Positions 1-5,916 of a stretch of 7,212 nucleotides of DNA are shown in pieces (the stretch's first letter is position 1; the number at the start of each line of letters is the position of its first letter). The DNA is from Clostridiaceae bacterium. Lineage in GTDB: Bacteria > Bacillota > Clostridia > Oscillospirales > Acutalibacteraceae. The stretch is from NCBI GenBank assembly GCA_904502215.1, contig CAJGDQ010000051.1:1-7212 (forward strand), given 5' to 3'. The notes below the pieces were generated by a model. It had not been told where the DNA came from, ran no database searches, and worked only from the letters and a program-made list of their open reading frames with translations. Made by a program: the position numbers and the translations under genes.

Positions 1-136
1 TTAAAAGGGTTGTTTTCCCGCAACCGTTACGGCCAACAACAGCAATTCTACTGTTATCGGTTATTTCAAAATCTATTTGCTTTAAAATTGGCTCTCCCGA
101 TAATTCAACTATTCCATTTTGAATTTTAAGTTGCAA
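1..136 (-). CDS. ABC-F-type ATP-binding protein, N-terminal fragment (TTG start)
   Basis: Only the first 45 codons are inside the window; the gene runs off the left edge. Translation from TTG at 136 gives an ATP-binding-cassette start ending in a Walker A motif, AVVGRNGCGKTTLL (residues 32-45), preceded by a short beta-rich stretch with EPILKQIDFEI. The GRNGCGKTTLL form and the very short distance from start to Walker A fit ABC-F proteins. These are soluble twin-ATPase proteins with no membrane domain that act on the ribosome, in translation control or antibiotic protection. I infer ABC-F from the N-terminus alone; an ABC transporter ATPase remains possible. The TTG start is chosen because a G-rich ribosome binding site lies 7 nt upstream and no in-frame ATG is available; the ATG at 161 is out of frame and stops soon. 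The gene follows the lipoprotein gene on the same strand, separated by a hairpin. Confidence 0.72.
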   Translation of the reverse strand, partial: MQLKIQNGIVELSGEPILKQIDFEITDNSRIAVVGRNGCGKTTLL

Positions 137-142
137 AAAAAA

Positions 143-150
143 TCCCCCCT
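143..150 (-). promoter_or_regulatory. Ribosome binding site deciding the TTG start of the ABC-F gene
   Basis: On the minus strand this reads AGGGGGGA, followed by a run of eight T whose last two bases are the first two of the TTG start at 136. The G-rich core ends 7 nt before that codon, a normal spacing. It is the only good Shine-Dalgarno-like sequence here and supports the non-ATG start. Confidence 0.65.
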
Positions 151-161
151 TCAAAACACAT

Positions 162-180
162 AGGCGGCACAAAGCCGCCT
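162..180 (-). terminator. Hairpin after the lipoprotein gene, probable weak intrinsic terminator
   Basis: AGGCGGC (162-168) and GCCGCCT (174-180) form a perfect 7-bp GC-rich stem around a 5-nt loop. It begins 7 nt after the stop codon of the trigger-factor-like gene in the direction of transcription. The tract that follows on the minus strand is ATGTGTTTTG, only loosely T-rich, so termination may be partial and some transcript could continue into the ABC-F gene. Confidence 0.6.
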
Positions 181-186
181 CATATA

Positions 187-1209
187 CTAACTTATTTTCG
201 CATTTTTGCGGATAAATTCAAGTGCCTTTTCCCTTACGATTAAACTTTCAAAATAATACTCACCGTAATATTCTTTCAGTTGCTCTACTGTGCCTATTGA
301 ATCTCCGTAATCTGCAATAATCTTATTAATACTTTCATCAATTTCCTTTTGAGTAACCTCTATTCCCTCGTTATCAAGCAAGGTATAGAACGGCATCTGA
401 ACATCCATCATGGGTGTTACCTGTTGCTTTATTGCAGTTTTTTCAAAGTCATCCATCCTCTGATTTAAAGACTTAAGATATTCCTCCAGCGTCATATTAG
501 ACTGACTTTGCAAATTCTTGTCAATAGAATTAAGACATGCCTGAAGTAAGAATTTTTGGTCCTTCTCAGAATATTTTTTAACTTTAGAATTCTCAATAAA
601 TTCTGTGTAAAGATAGTTTTCTATTGCATTTTCTTTAATATTTTCTTCAAATTTTTCAAAAGTTTCATAACCTAACTTTGCATAAAAATCTTTGGGTTCC
701 AACGCTTTTTTTGCACTGTTTATCTTAACCTCAAAAACAACTTTTTGTCCTGCGAGATCGGCCGAGTGATAATCTTCAGGAAATGTAAGATTAAGGTTCA
801 CCTTAGAACCAACATTCTTACCAATGAGTCCTGATTCGAAACCGTCTATAAAACTATTTGAGCCTATTATTAAATCATAAGCTTTTGCTGTTCCACCATC
901 AAAAGCCACACCGTTTTTCTTGCCAACATAGTCAATATTCACTATATCGCCGTTATCTATTATTCCCTCGGTAACAGAAATTTCAGACTGAAAATTATTT
1001 TCTAAAACCAGTTGAACAATTAATGAATTATAAATTTCTTTAAAGGATTTTGACTGTGTATCAACTTTAATTCCCTTATACTCTGCTAGTGTTACGTTTT
1101 CCAAAAGATTAAATTCAGAATAAAGAATTCTATTTTTATTTGCCCCACAACCAGCAAGAAGTAACATAGCTGTTATTGCAACTAAACATAAACTTAATAT
1201 TCTTTTCAT
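187..1209 (-). CDS. Trigger-factor-like peptidyl-prolyl isomerase lipoprotein
   Basis: A 340-residue predicted lipoprotein foldase. The N-terminus has lysine and arginine, a hydrophobic stretch, then the lipobox LAGC (18-21), so Cys21 should be lipidated and the protein held on the outer face of the cytoplasmic membrane. Residues about 85-166 form an FKBP-type prolyl isomerase domain closest in pattern to the trigger factor one: NIDYVGKKNG, FDGG, then IGSNSFIDGFESGLIG and FPEDYHSADLAGQ. LAEYKGIKV (41-49) resembles the linker ahead of that domain in trigger factor, and residues about 170-335 are helical, like the trigger factor C-terminal chaperone arms. The ribosome-binding N-domain of trigger factor is missing and replaced by the signal peptide, so it is unlikely to be the ribosomal chaperone. 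The role inferred is folding of secreted proteins, as with PrsA. Its ATG overlaps the prfB stop by 4 nt (ATGA), with GGGGAAG just upstream (1214-1220), which suggests translational coupling. Confidence 0.88.
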   Translation of the reverse strand: MKRILSLCLVAITAMLLLAGCGANKNRILYSEFNLLENVTLAEYKGIKVDTQSKSFKEIYNSLIVQLVLENNFQSEISVTEGIIDNGDIVNIDYVGKKNGVAFDGGTAKAYDLIIGSNSFIDGFESGLIGKNVGSKVNLNLTFPEDYHSADLAGQKVVFEVKINSAKKALEPKDFYAKLGYETFEKFEENIKENAIENYLYTEFIENSKVKKYSEKDQKFLLQACLNSIDKNLQSQSNMTLEEYLKSLNQRMDDFEKTAIKQQVTPMMDVQMPFYTLLDNEGIEVTQKEIDESINKIIADYGDSIGTVEQLKEYYGEYYFESLIVREKALEFIRKNAKIS

Positions 1210-2342
1210 ATTTCTTCCCCTTTTATATCACCAAGCTCACCCTTAGATGATGCCTTAAGATATGCGTTGATAAATCCATCAAGGTCGCCATCCATAACAG
1301 CGTTGATATTGCCCGATTCAAAACCTGTTCTATGGTCTTTTGCCAAGGTATACGGCATAAACACATAAGAACGAATTTGCGAGCCCCAAGCTATTTCCTT
1401 TTGAACACCCTTAATATCTTCGATTTTTTCAAGGTGTTCCCTTTCTTTGATTTCAAGAAGCTTTGATTTTAACATTCTCATAGCCTGTTCTCTGTTTTGG
1501 AATTGGCTTCGCTCATTCTGACAAGCAACAACCAAGCCTGTTGGCAAGTGGGTCAAACGAACTGCCGAAGAGGTTTTATTGATATGCTGACCGCCCGCAC
1601 CCGAGGAGCGGAAAACATCCATTTTAATATCCTCTTCACGAATTTCAATATTAGTGTCATCAGTAATTTCAGGCATAACCTCTAAGGAAGCAAATGAGGT
1701 ATGTCTTCTTCCTGAGGAATCAAATGGGGATACTCGCACCAAGCGATGAACTCCCGATTCACTCCTTAAATATCCATAAGCGTTATCGCCCTCAATTAAA
1801 AGAGTTGCATTTTTAAGACCTGCTTCATCGCCATCAAGAAAATCAAGCATTTTAACCTTAAATCCGTGCCTCTCGGTCCAGCGTGTATACATTCTAACAA
1901 GCATTGAAACCCAGTCCATAGCCTCGGTTCCGCCGGCACCCGCATGAAAGGTTATAATAGCGTTATTTTTATCGTATTCTCCAATAAACAGGGTTTGCAA
2001 GCGCTGAGCGGCCAAATCGGTTTCAAATTCATTTATTGAGGTTTCAACCTCTTCAACCAAGGATAAATCCTCTTCCTCGTTTCCCATTTCTATAAGCACA
2101 AGCAAATCATCATATAAGGAGCATAGCTTATCGTATGATTCAACCGTGTTTTTAAGTTTGCCTGTTCTTTGCAAAATCTTTTGGGAGCTTTCCATATCAT
2201 CCCAAAAACCCGGCGCCGATGCCTTGGCTTCAAGCTCCTCAATTTCTCGGCATAAAGCTTCATATCCAAGGGCATCCTTAAGGTCTCTCAGCTCGCCCTC
2301 ATTGGCCTCTATTCTTAATTTTAGCTGCTCAAACTCAAGCAT
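1206..2342 (-). CDS. prfB: Peptide chain release factor 2 (RF2)
   Basis: A cytosolic class I release factor that recognises UGA and UAA in the ribosomal A site and triggers peptide release. At 378 residues it is full length. The codon-recognition tripeptide SPF is at 205-207 and the peptidyl-tRNA hydrolysis motif GGQ at 250-252, inside SSGAGGQHINKTSSAVR; I recall the same numbering for E. coli RF2. Residue 246 is Ser, a small side chain at the position where E. coli K-12 carries its unusual Thr. Most bacterial prfB genes need a +1 frameshift at codon 25/26; this one is a single open frame reading CTT GGA TAT there, with no in-frame TGA. The ATG start has CGGAGG 6 nt upstream (2349-2354), lies inside the end of prmA with an 8-nt overlap, and the prfB end overlaps the next gene by 4 nt. 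It is therefore the middle gene of a coupled trio. Without the frameshift, the usual autoregulation of RF2 by its own supply should be absent. Confidence 0.97.
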   Translation of the reverse strand: MLEFEQLKLRIEANEGELRDLKDALGYEALCREIEELEAKASAPGFWDDMESSQKILQRTGKLKNTVESYDKLCSLYDDLLVLIEMGNEEEDLSLVEEVETSINEFETDLAAQRLQTLFIGEYDKNNAIITFHAGAGGTEAMDWVSMLVRMYTRWTERHGFKVKMLDFLDGDEAGLKNATLLIEGDNAYGYLRSESGVHRLVRVSPFDSSGRRHTSFASLEVMPEITDDTNIEIREEDIKMDVFRSSGAGGQHINKTSSAVRLTHLPTGLVVACQNERSQFQNREQAMRMLKSKLLEIKEREHLEKIEDIKGVQKEIAWGSQIRSYVFMPYTLAKDHRTGFESGNINAVMDGDLDGFINAYLKASSKGELGDIKGEEI

Positions 2343-3270
2343 TGTTTTCCTCCGTTTGTTTTAATACAAAAGCACACCAGTTATCCCTGTTCTTTTCCTC
2401 GGCAATAATAAAACCATTATCTTTTACTGCCTTTAGAATATCATCTCTTCTAATATCAATAATTCCCGAAATTATAAGAAAAGCATCCCTCTGCATAAAG
2501 TTTTTAGCATCGGGCAGAAGCTTTATAATAACATCGGCAACTATATTAGCGCAAACAATATTATATTTTCCTGTAACCTTATCCGCAAGGTCGCCAACAA
2601 AGAACTCGCATTTTTCGGCTATAGAATTTATCTCGGCATTTTCCTTAGCAGTTTTAACCGATTGAGCATCAATATCAACTCCAACTGCACTATCAGCGCC
2701 TAAAAGACAAGATGCAATAGCCAAAATTCCACTGCCTGTTCCAATATCAAGCATTTTATCGCCATCAGCAATATAGTTTTCCAAAAGAGCAAGGCAAAGG
2801 GATGTTGTAGCGTGAGTTCCTGTGCCAAAAGCGGCACCGGGGTCGATAGAAAGAATGGTTCTATTATCCTTGTTATCATATTCTTCCCAGCTAGGAACTA
2901 CCGCCAAGCGAGAGCCAACCTCAATAGGCTTAAAATATTTTTTCCAGTTCTCATTCCAATCCTTATCGTTAACCCCGATAGTTTCAGCCTCAAAAGGAAT
3001 ATTCTCAGCCTCAAGCCTTGCCTTTAAAAACTCCAAAGCCTCGGCGGCATTATCGCATTCTGAAATATAAATATGGATAATACTTTTATTTCTATCCTTG
3101 TTGATAAGCTCTTCATCAATAAGGTCAATATGGGCAATTTCCCAAGCTGCAGTTTCCAAATCGGAATAATCCTCGATATAAATTCCGTAAGGAACAGTCA
3201 TATTAGCGATGGCAGAAGCCAACTCTAGATATTCGTTTGGAATGCTGATGCAAATTTCAGTCCAGTTCAT
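2335..3270 (-). CDS. prmA: Ribosomal protein L11 methyltransferase
   Basis: A SAM-dependent enzyme that methylates lysines and the N-terminus of ribosomal protein L11 in the cytosol. The 311-residue length is normal for the family. The N-terminal substrate-binding domain (about 1-100, starting MNWTEICI, similar to other PrmA starts) is followed by the linker motif DWNENWKKYFKP (104-115). Then comes the family signature DPGAAFGTGTHATT (143-156), the SAM-binding glycine motif DIGTGSGILAI (175-185), an acidic VGVDID (196-201) for the ribose, and ANIVADVI (241-248) near the catalytic site. The start at 3270 has AGGAG 4 nt upstream (3275-3279). It is the first gene of the overlapping prmA-prfB-lipoprotein set and has a likely promoter of its own in the 49-nt gap before it. 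PrmA modifies the L11 stalk region where release factors work, but RF2 itself is methylated by PrmC, so the pairing with prfB is not an enzyme-substrate pair. Confidence 0.97.
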   Translation of the reverse strand: MNWTEICISIPNEYLELASAIANMTVPYGIYIEDYSDLETAAWEIAHIDLIDEELINKDRNKSIIHIYISECDNAAEALEFLKARLEAENIPFEAETIGVNDKDWNENWKKYFKPIEVGSRLAVVPSWEEYDNKDNRTILSIDPGAAFGTGTHATTSLCLALLENYIADGDKMLDIGTGSGILAIASCLLGADSAVGVDIDAQSVKTAKENAEINSIAEKCEFFVGDLADKVTGKYNIVCANIVADVIIKLLPDAKNFMQRDAFLIISGIIDIRRDDILKAVKDNGFIIAEEKNRDNWCAFVLKQTEENNA

Positions 3271-3296
3271 AATAACTCCTAAAAAGTTTTTCTATC

Positions 3297-3305
3297 ATTA
3301 TAACA
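3297..3305 (-). promoter_or_regulatory. Candidate extended -10 promoter for prmA-prfB-lipoprotein
   Basis: In the 49-nt gap between the AlaX-family gene and prmA the minus strand reads TGTTATAAT, a perfect TATAAT with the upstream TG of an extended -10 element. The expected start, about 3290, lies 20 nt before the prmA start and ahead of its AGGAG. No clear -35 hexamer sits at 17 nt (TTTTAA at best), which extended -10 promoters tolerate. The gap is very AT-rich, so chance is not excluded. Confidence 0.5.
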
Positions 3306-3319
3306 TTTTTAATTAGATT

Positions 3320-4462
3320 TTAAAAGAATTTTTCTAAAGCTTCTTTTTGGGCCTCAACCGTTCCCTGAAGCATATTACCTCTACCTCCGCCTTTAACCGA
3401 AAATTCCGATTTAAAGCGAGCAAATAAAGCTTGCAATTTTTCCTCATCTGAGCAAAAAACAAAGGAAAATCCATCGTTTTTCTTAGAAAAAACTGCCCTT
3501 ATTCCTCCATAGGTTTTATAAAGCATATCCGCAAAGACTTGAAGCTCTTTCATATCAAAATTTTCTTCAAAGCAAGCAGTAATCTCGGCGGAATTTTCGA
3601 AATTTGCAACCTTGCTTGCTATAATTTGTTTTTTATAGCCTGTAAGTTCAAATTTTAATTCGTTCATTTGGCACAATAGCCTGTCCACAGCCTCAGCAGT
3701 TTCATTTTGCTTGACACAAAGCTTATTAGAAATTTTCAAGGTATTATCAAATTTCTCGCAATAATCATTAAAGGCTCTTGTTCCGCATTTAATTTCAATG
3801 CGAACGCCACCCCTAAGACTTTCAGATGACATAAATTTAATGATACCGATTTCACCCGAATTTTTAACGTGGGGCGCACAACAAGCGCAGATATCGGTAT
3901 CCTCAATTTCAACAATTCTAATATCGCCCTCAAGTTCTTTTTTAGAGCGGTAAGAAAGATTTTTTAGAGTTTCATCATCAGGATAATATGTATAAAACTC
4001 AAGATTTTTAAAAACCGCCTCATTAGACAAGGCTTCGAGTTTCTTCAATTCATCGGCCTTTAAAGGCTTATCAAAATCAAGAGTTACTATAGCTTCGCCC
4101 AAATGAAAACCAACATTTTCGCAACCATAAAGCTTATGAGCAATACCTGAAATTATATGCTCGCCCGAATGTTGCTGCATAAAATCAAAACGGCGCTCCC
4201 AATCTATAACACCACAAACAGTATCACCAACAGGCAAACAACTATCAGTTATATGATAGATTTCATCGTCTTTTATTTGAACATCAAGAACACTGGCATT
4301 ACCCAAAGTTCCAGTATCAGAGCCTTGACCGCCACCCTCGGGGAAAAATGCGGTTTTATCAAGCAAAACCGCATAATTTTCTCCAAATTCTTTGCAGGAT
4401 AAAACTGTTGCATAAAAATCTTTTATATAAGAGTTATCATCATATAATTTTAGGGTTTTCAT
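3320..4462 (-). CDS. alaX: Alanyl-tRNA editing protein, AlaX large form (AlaX-L-like)
   Basis: A free-standing relative of the editing part of alanyl-tRNA synthetase that should hydrolyse Ser-tRNA(Ala) or Gly-tRNA(Ala) in the cytosol. The 380 residues contain no synthetase catalytic core. Residues about 1-90 form the beta-barrel seen before the editing site, with FFPEGGGQGSDTG (39-51). The zinc/editing motif HSGEH (98-102, HxxxH) and CCAPH (194-198, CxxxH, in the place of CGGTH in AlaRS) supply the four expected zinc ligands. The helical region at about 230-290 and the glycine-rich GGGRGNMLQG (358-367) match the C-terminal DHHA1-type domain, which makes it the large AlaX type rather than the minimal one. 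Two more cysteines (C192, C195) sit next to the zinc motif. The ATG overlaps the murC stop by 4 nt (ATGA), with AGGAG 8 nt upstream inside murC (4471-4475), so the two genes are probably translationally coupled. The exact mischarged substrate cannot be read from sequence. Confidence 0.92.
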   Translation of the reverse strand: MKTLKLYDDNSYIKDFYATVLSCKEFGENYAVLLDKTAFFPEGGGQGSDTGTLGNASVLDVQIKDDEIYHITDSCLPVGDTVCGVIDWERRFDFMQQHSGEHIISGIAHKLYGCENVGFHLGEAIVTLDFDKPLKADELKKLEALSNEAVFKNLEFYTYYPDDETLKNLSYRSKKELEGDIRIVEIEDTDICACCAPHVKNSGEIGIIKFMSSESLRGGVRIEIKCGTRAFNDYCEKFDNTLKISNKLCVKQNETAEAVDRLLCQMNELKFELTGYKKQIIASKVANFENSAEITACFEENFDMKELQVFADMLYKTYGGIRAVFSKKNDGFSFVFCSDEEKLQALFARFKSEFSVKGGGRGNMLQGTVEAQKEALEKFF

Positions 4463-5832
4463 CCTAATTTCTCCTGAACGATATGAGCCGCTTTATAAAT
4501 ATCTCCGCCGCCCATTGTTATAACAATATCGTTTTCCTTTGCAGTTTCTATTATTTTATCTGCAATATTCTCAAAGCCATCAACAATAACCGCATCCGAA
4601 AGTTTAGAAGCGATATCTTCGGAAGAAATACCATAGGTATTAACCTCACGAGAACCCATAATAGGTGTTAATATAACCTTATCCGCAACCGACAAAGCCT
4701 CAATAAATTCATCCTTTAAAAGAGCAGTTCTTGAAAAAGTGAATGGTTGGAAAACCGCAATAACTCTCTTATAAGAAAGCTCCTTTGCAGCTTTAAGGGT
4801 TGCTTTAATCTCGGTTGGATGATGGGCATAATCATCGGCTAAGGTGAAACCATTATATTCACCTAAAAACTCAAATCTTCTGCCGGCGCCCGTAAACTTT
4901 TCAAGAGCATCCTTAATGCCTTCAACACTTACACCCTCATTAAAGCATACCGAAAATGCAGCTAAAGCGTTAAGAACATTATGTCTTCCCGGGGCTTTAA
5001 GCTCAATATTTATAAGCCTTTCTCCATCCTTCATAACATCAAATTGGAAACCGAATTTCCCCGAAGTTATATTCTTAGCATAAAAATCATTTGAGCTTTC
5101 AAAACCAAAGGTGGTTATCTTAGCATCAATGCCCTCAATTGCCTTTTTAACCAATTCATCATCACCGTTTATATAGGCTTTGCTTGACATTTTGAGGAAT
5201 TTATGAAAAGATAATATAAGATTATCCATCGTTTTGAAATAATCAAGATGGTCGTTATCAATATTAAGAAGAACTGCAACATCGGGGGACATTTGAAGGA
5301 AGGTATCAACAAACTCACAGGCTTCGCAAACCATTGTTTCGCTCTTGCCTGCAATTCCGTTTGAATTTAGAAGAGGAAGGCGGCCGCCGATAACCGCTGT
5401 AGGTTCCATCTTGTTTAAATAAAGAATTTGTGTTATCATAGAGGTAACGGTGGTTTTTCCGTGGGTTCCGCAAACGCCGATAACATTATCAAAATGGCGA
5501 GTTAGCGCACCAAGCATCAGGCTTCTTTCCATCGTTGGAATACCTCTTTCATTAGCGGCAACAATTTCAGGGTTATCCTTTGATATTGCCGCCGAATAAA
5601 CAACAAGCTCGGCTCCCTCAATATTCTCGGGATTATGGCCCATAAAGACCTTTATCCCTAGAGCTTTAATTCTCTTTAAAGGGTCGCTCTCATTGTTATC
5701 TGAGCCTGTTAAAATATATCCTTTGCTATGAAGAATTTCAGCCAGCGGGCACATTCCGCTGCCACCTATTCCTATCATATGGATTCTCTTAACCCGACTT
5801 ATAATTTTATCTTCTTTGCGAAGTTCCTTCAT
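4459..5832 (-). CDS. murC: UDP-N-acetylmuramate--L-alanine ligase
   Basis: The first Mur ligase of peptidoglycan synthesis. It joins L-alanine to UDP-N-acetylmuramic acid with ATP in the cytosol. Length (457 residues) and all domains are normal. The N-terminal Rossmann-like domain begins with IGIGGSGM (20-27), and the ATP P-loop is GTHGKTT (122-128). EACEFVDTFL (170-179) and NIDNDHLDYF (190-199) belong to the central ATPase domain, and PGRHNVLNALAA (281-292) follows. The C-terminal amino-acid-binding domain carries GAGRRFE (315-321), DDYAHHPTE (333-341, a MurC signature) and QPFTFSRT (362-369). The ATG at 5832 has GAGGTG 5 nt upstream (5838-5843). The gene is the first of the minus-strand block, divergent from cca across 84 nt, and overlaps the AlaX-family gene by 4 nt. 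A link through alanine, one gene consuming it and the other checking its tRNA, is possible but inferred. Confidence 0.98.
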   Translation of the reverse strand: MKELRKEDKIISRVKRIHMIGIGGSGMCPLAEILHSKGYILTGSDNNESDPLKRIKALGIKVFMGHNPENIEGAELVVYSAAISKDNPEIVAANERGIPTMERSLMLGALTRHFDNVIGVCGTHGKTTVTSMITQILYLNKMEPTAVIGGRLPLLNSNGIAGKSETMVCEACEFVDTFLQMSPDVAVLLNIDNDHLDYFKTMDNLILSFHKFLKMSSKAYINGDDELVKKAIEGIDAKITTFGFESSNDFYAKNITSGKFGFQFDVMKDGERLINIELKAPGRHNVLNALAAFSVCFNEGVSVEGIKDALEKFTGAGRRFEFLGEYNGFTLADDYAHHPTEIKATLKAAKELSYKRVIAVFQPFTFSRTALLKDEFIEALSVADKVILTPIMGSREVNTYGISSEDIASKLSDAVIVDGFENIADKIIETAKENDIVITMGGGDIYKAAHIVQEKLG

Positions 5833-5916
5833 AATTGCACCTCGATTTTTTTACTATATTAATTATATTACATTTTAAGCGAAAAATAAACACTTTTTTA
5901 TAAGGAATGAAAAATT
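5833..5916. promoter_or_regulatory. Divergent murC/cca intergenic region with murC promoter candidate
   Basis: This 84-nt, extremely AT-rich gap must hold the promoters of both divergent genes unless cca is served from elsewhere. For murC, the minus strand has a perfect TATAAT at 5862-5867 and a weak TTTATT at 5885-5890, 17 nt further upstream. That places a start near 5855, ahead of GAGGTG at 5838-5843. On the plus strand TATATTA occurs twice, 9 nt apart (5855-5861 and 5864-5870), but no convincing -35 accompanies either. AAGGAA at 5902-5907 is the cca ribosome binding site. No hairpin or operator-like palindrome stands out. Confidence 0.5.

Noticed and set aside
187..1209. Canonical cytosolic trigger factor (tig)
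   Set aside because: The ribosome-binding N-domain is absent and a signal peptide with lipobox LAGC begins the protein, so it is not the ribosome-bound chaperone.
1497..1685. Plus-strand 62-codon open frame opposite prfB
   Set aside because: It lies antisense to the conserved GGQ region of RF2, so it is a shadow of that coding constraint.
2342..3070. Plus-strand open frames of 71 to 107 codons opposite prmA
   Set aside because: They lie fully antisense to a gene with clear family motifs, have no ribosome binding site or recognisable domain, and arise from codon bias of the true gene.
5169..5354. Minus-strand 61-codon frame inside murC
   Set aside because: It is on the same strand but out of frame within the conserved central domain of MurC, and has no separate initiation signal.
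5855..5870. Tandem TATATTA copies as a regulator binding site or cca promoter
   Set aside because: The region is almost pure A and T, the repeat is only 7 nt, and no fitting -35 element is found, so it is not distinguishable from composition.
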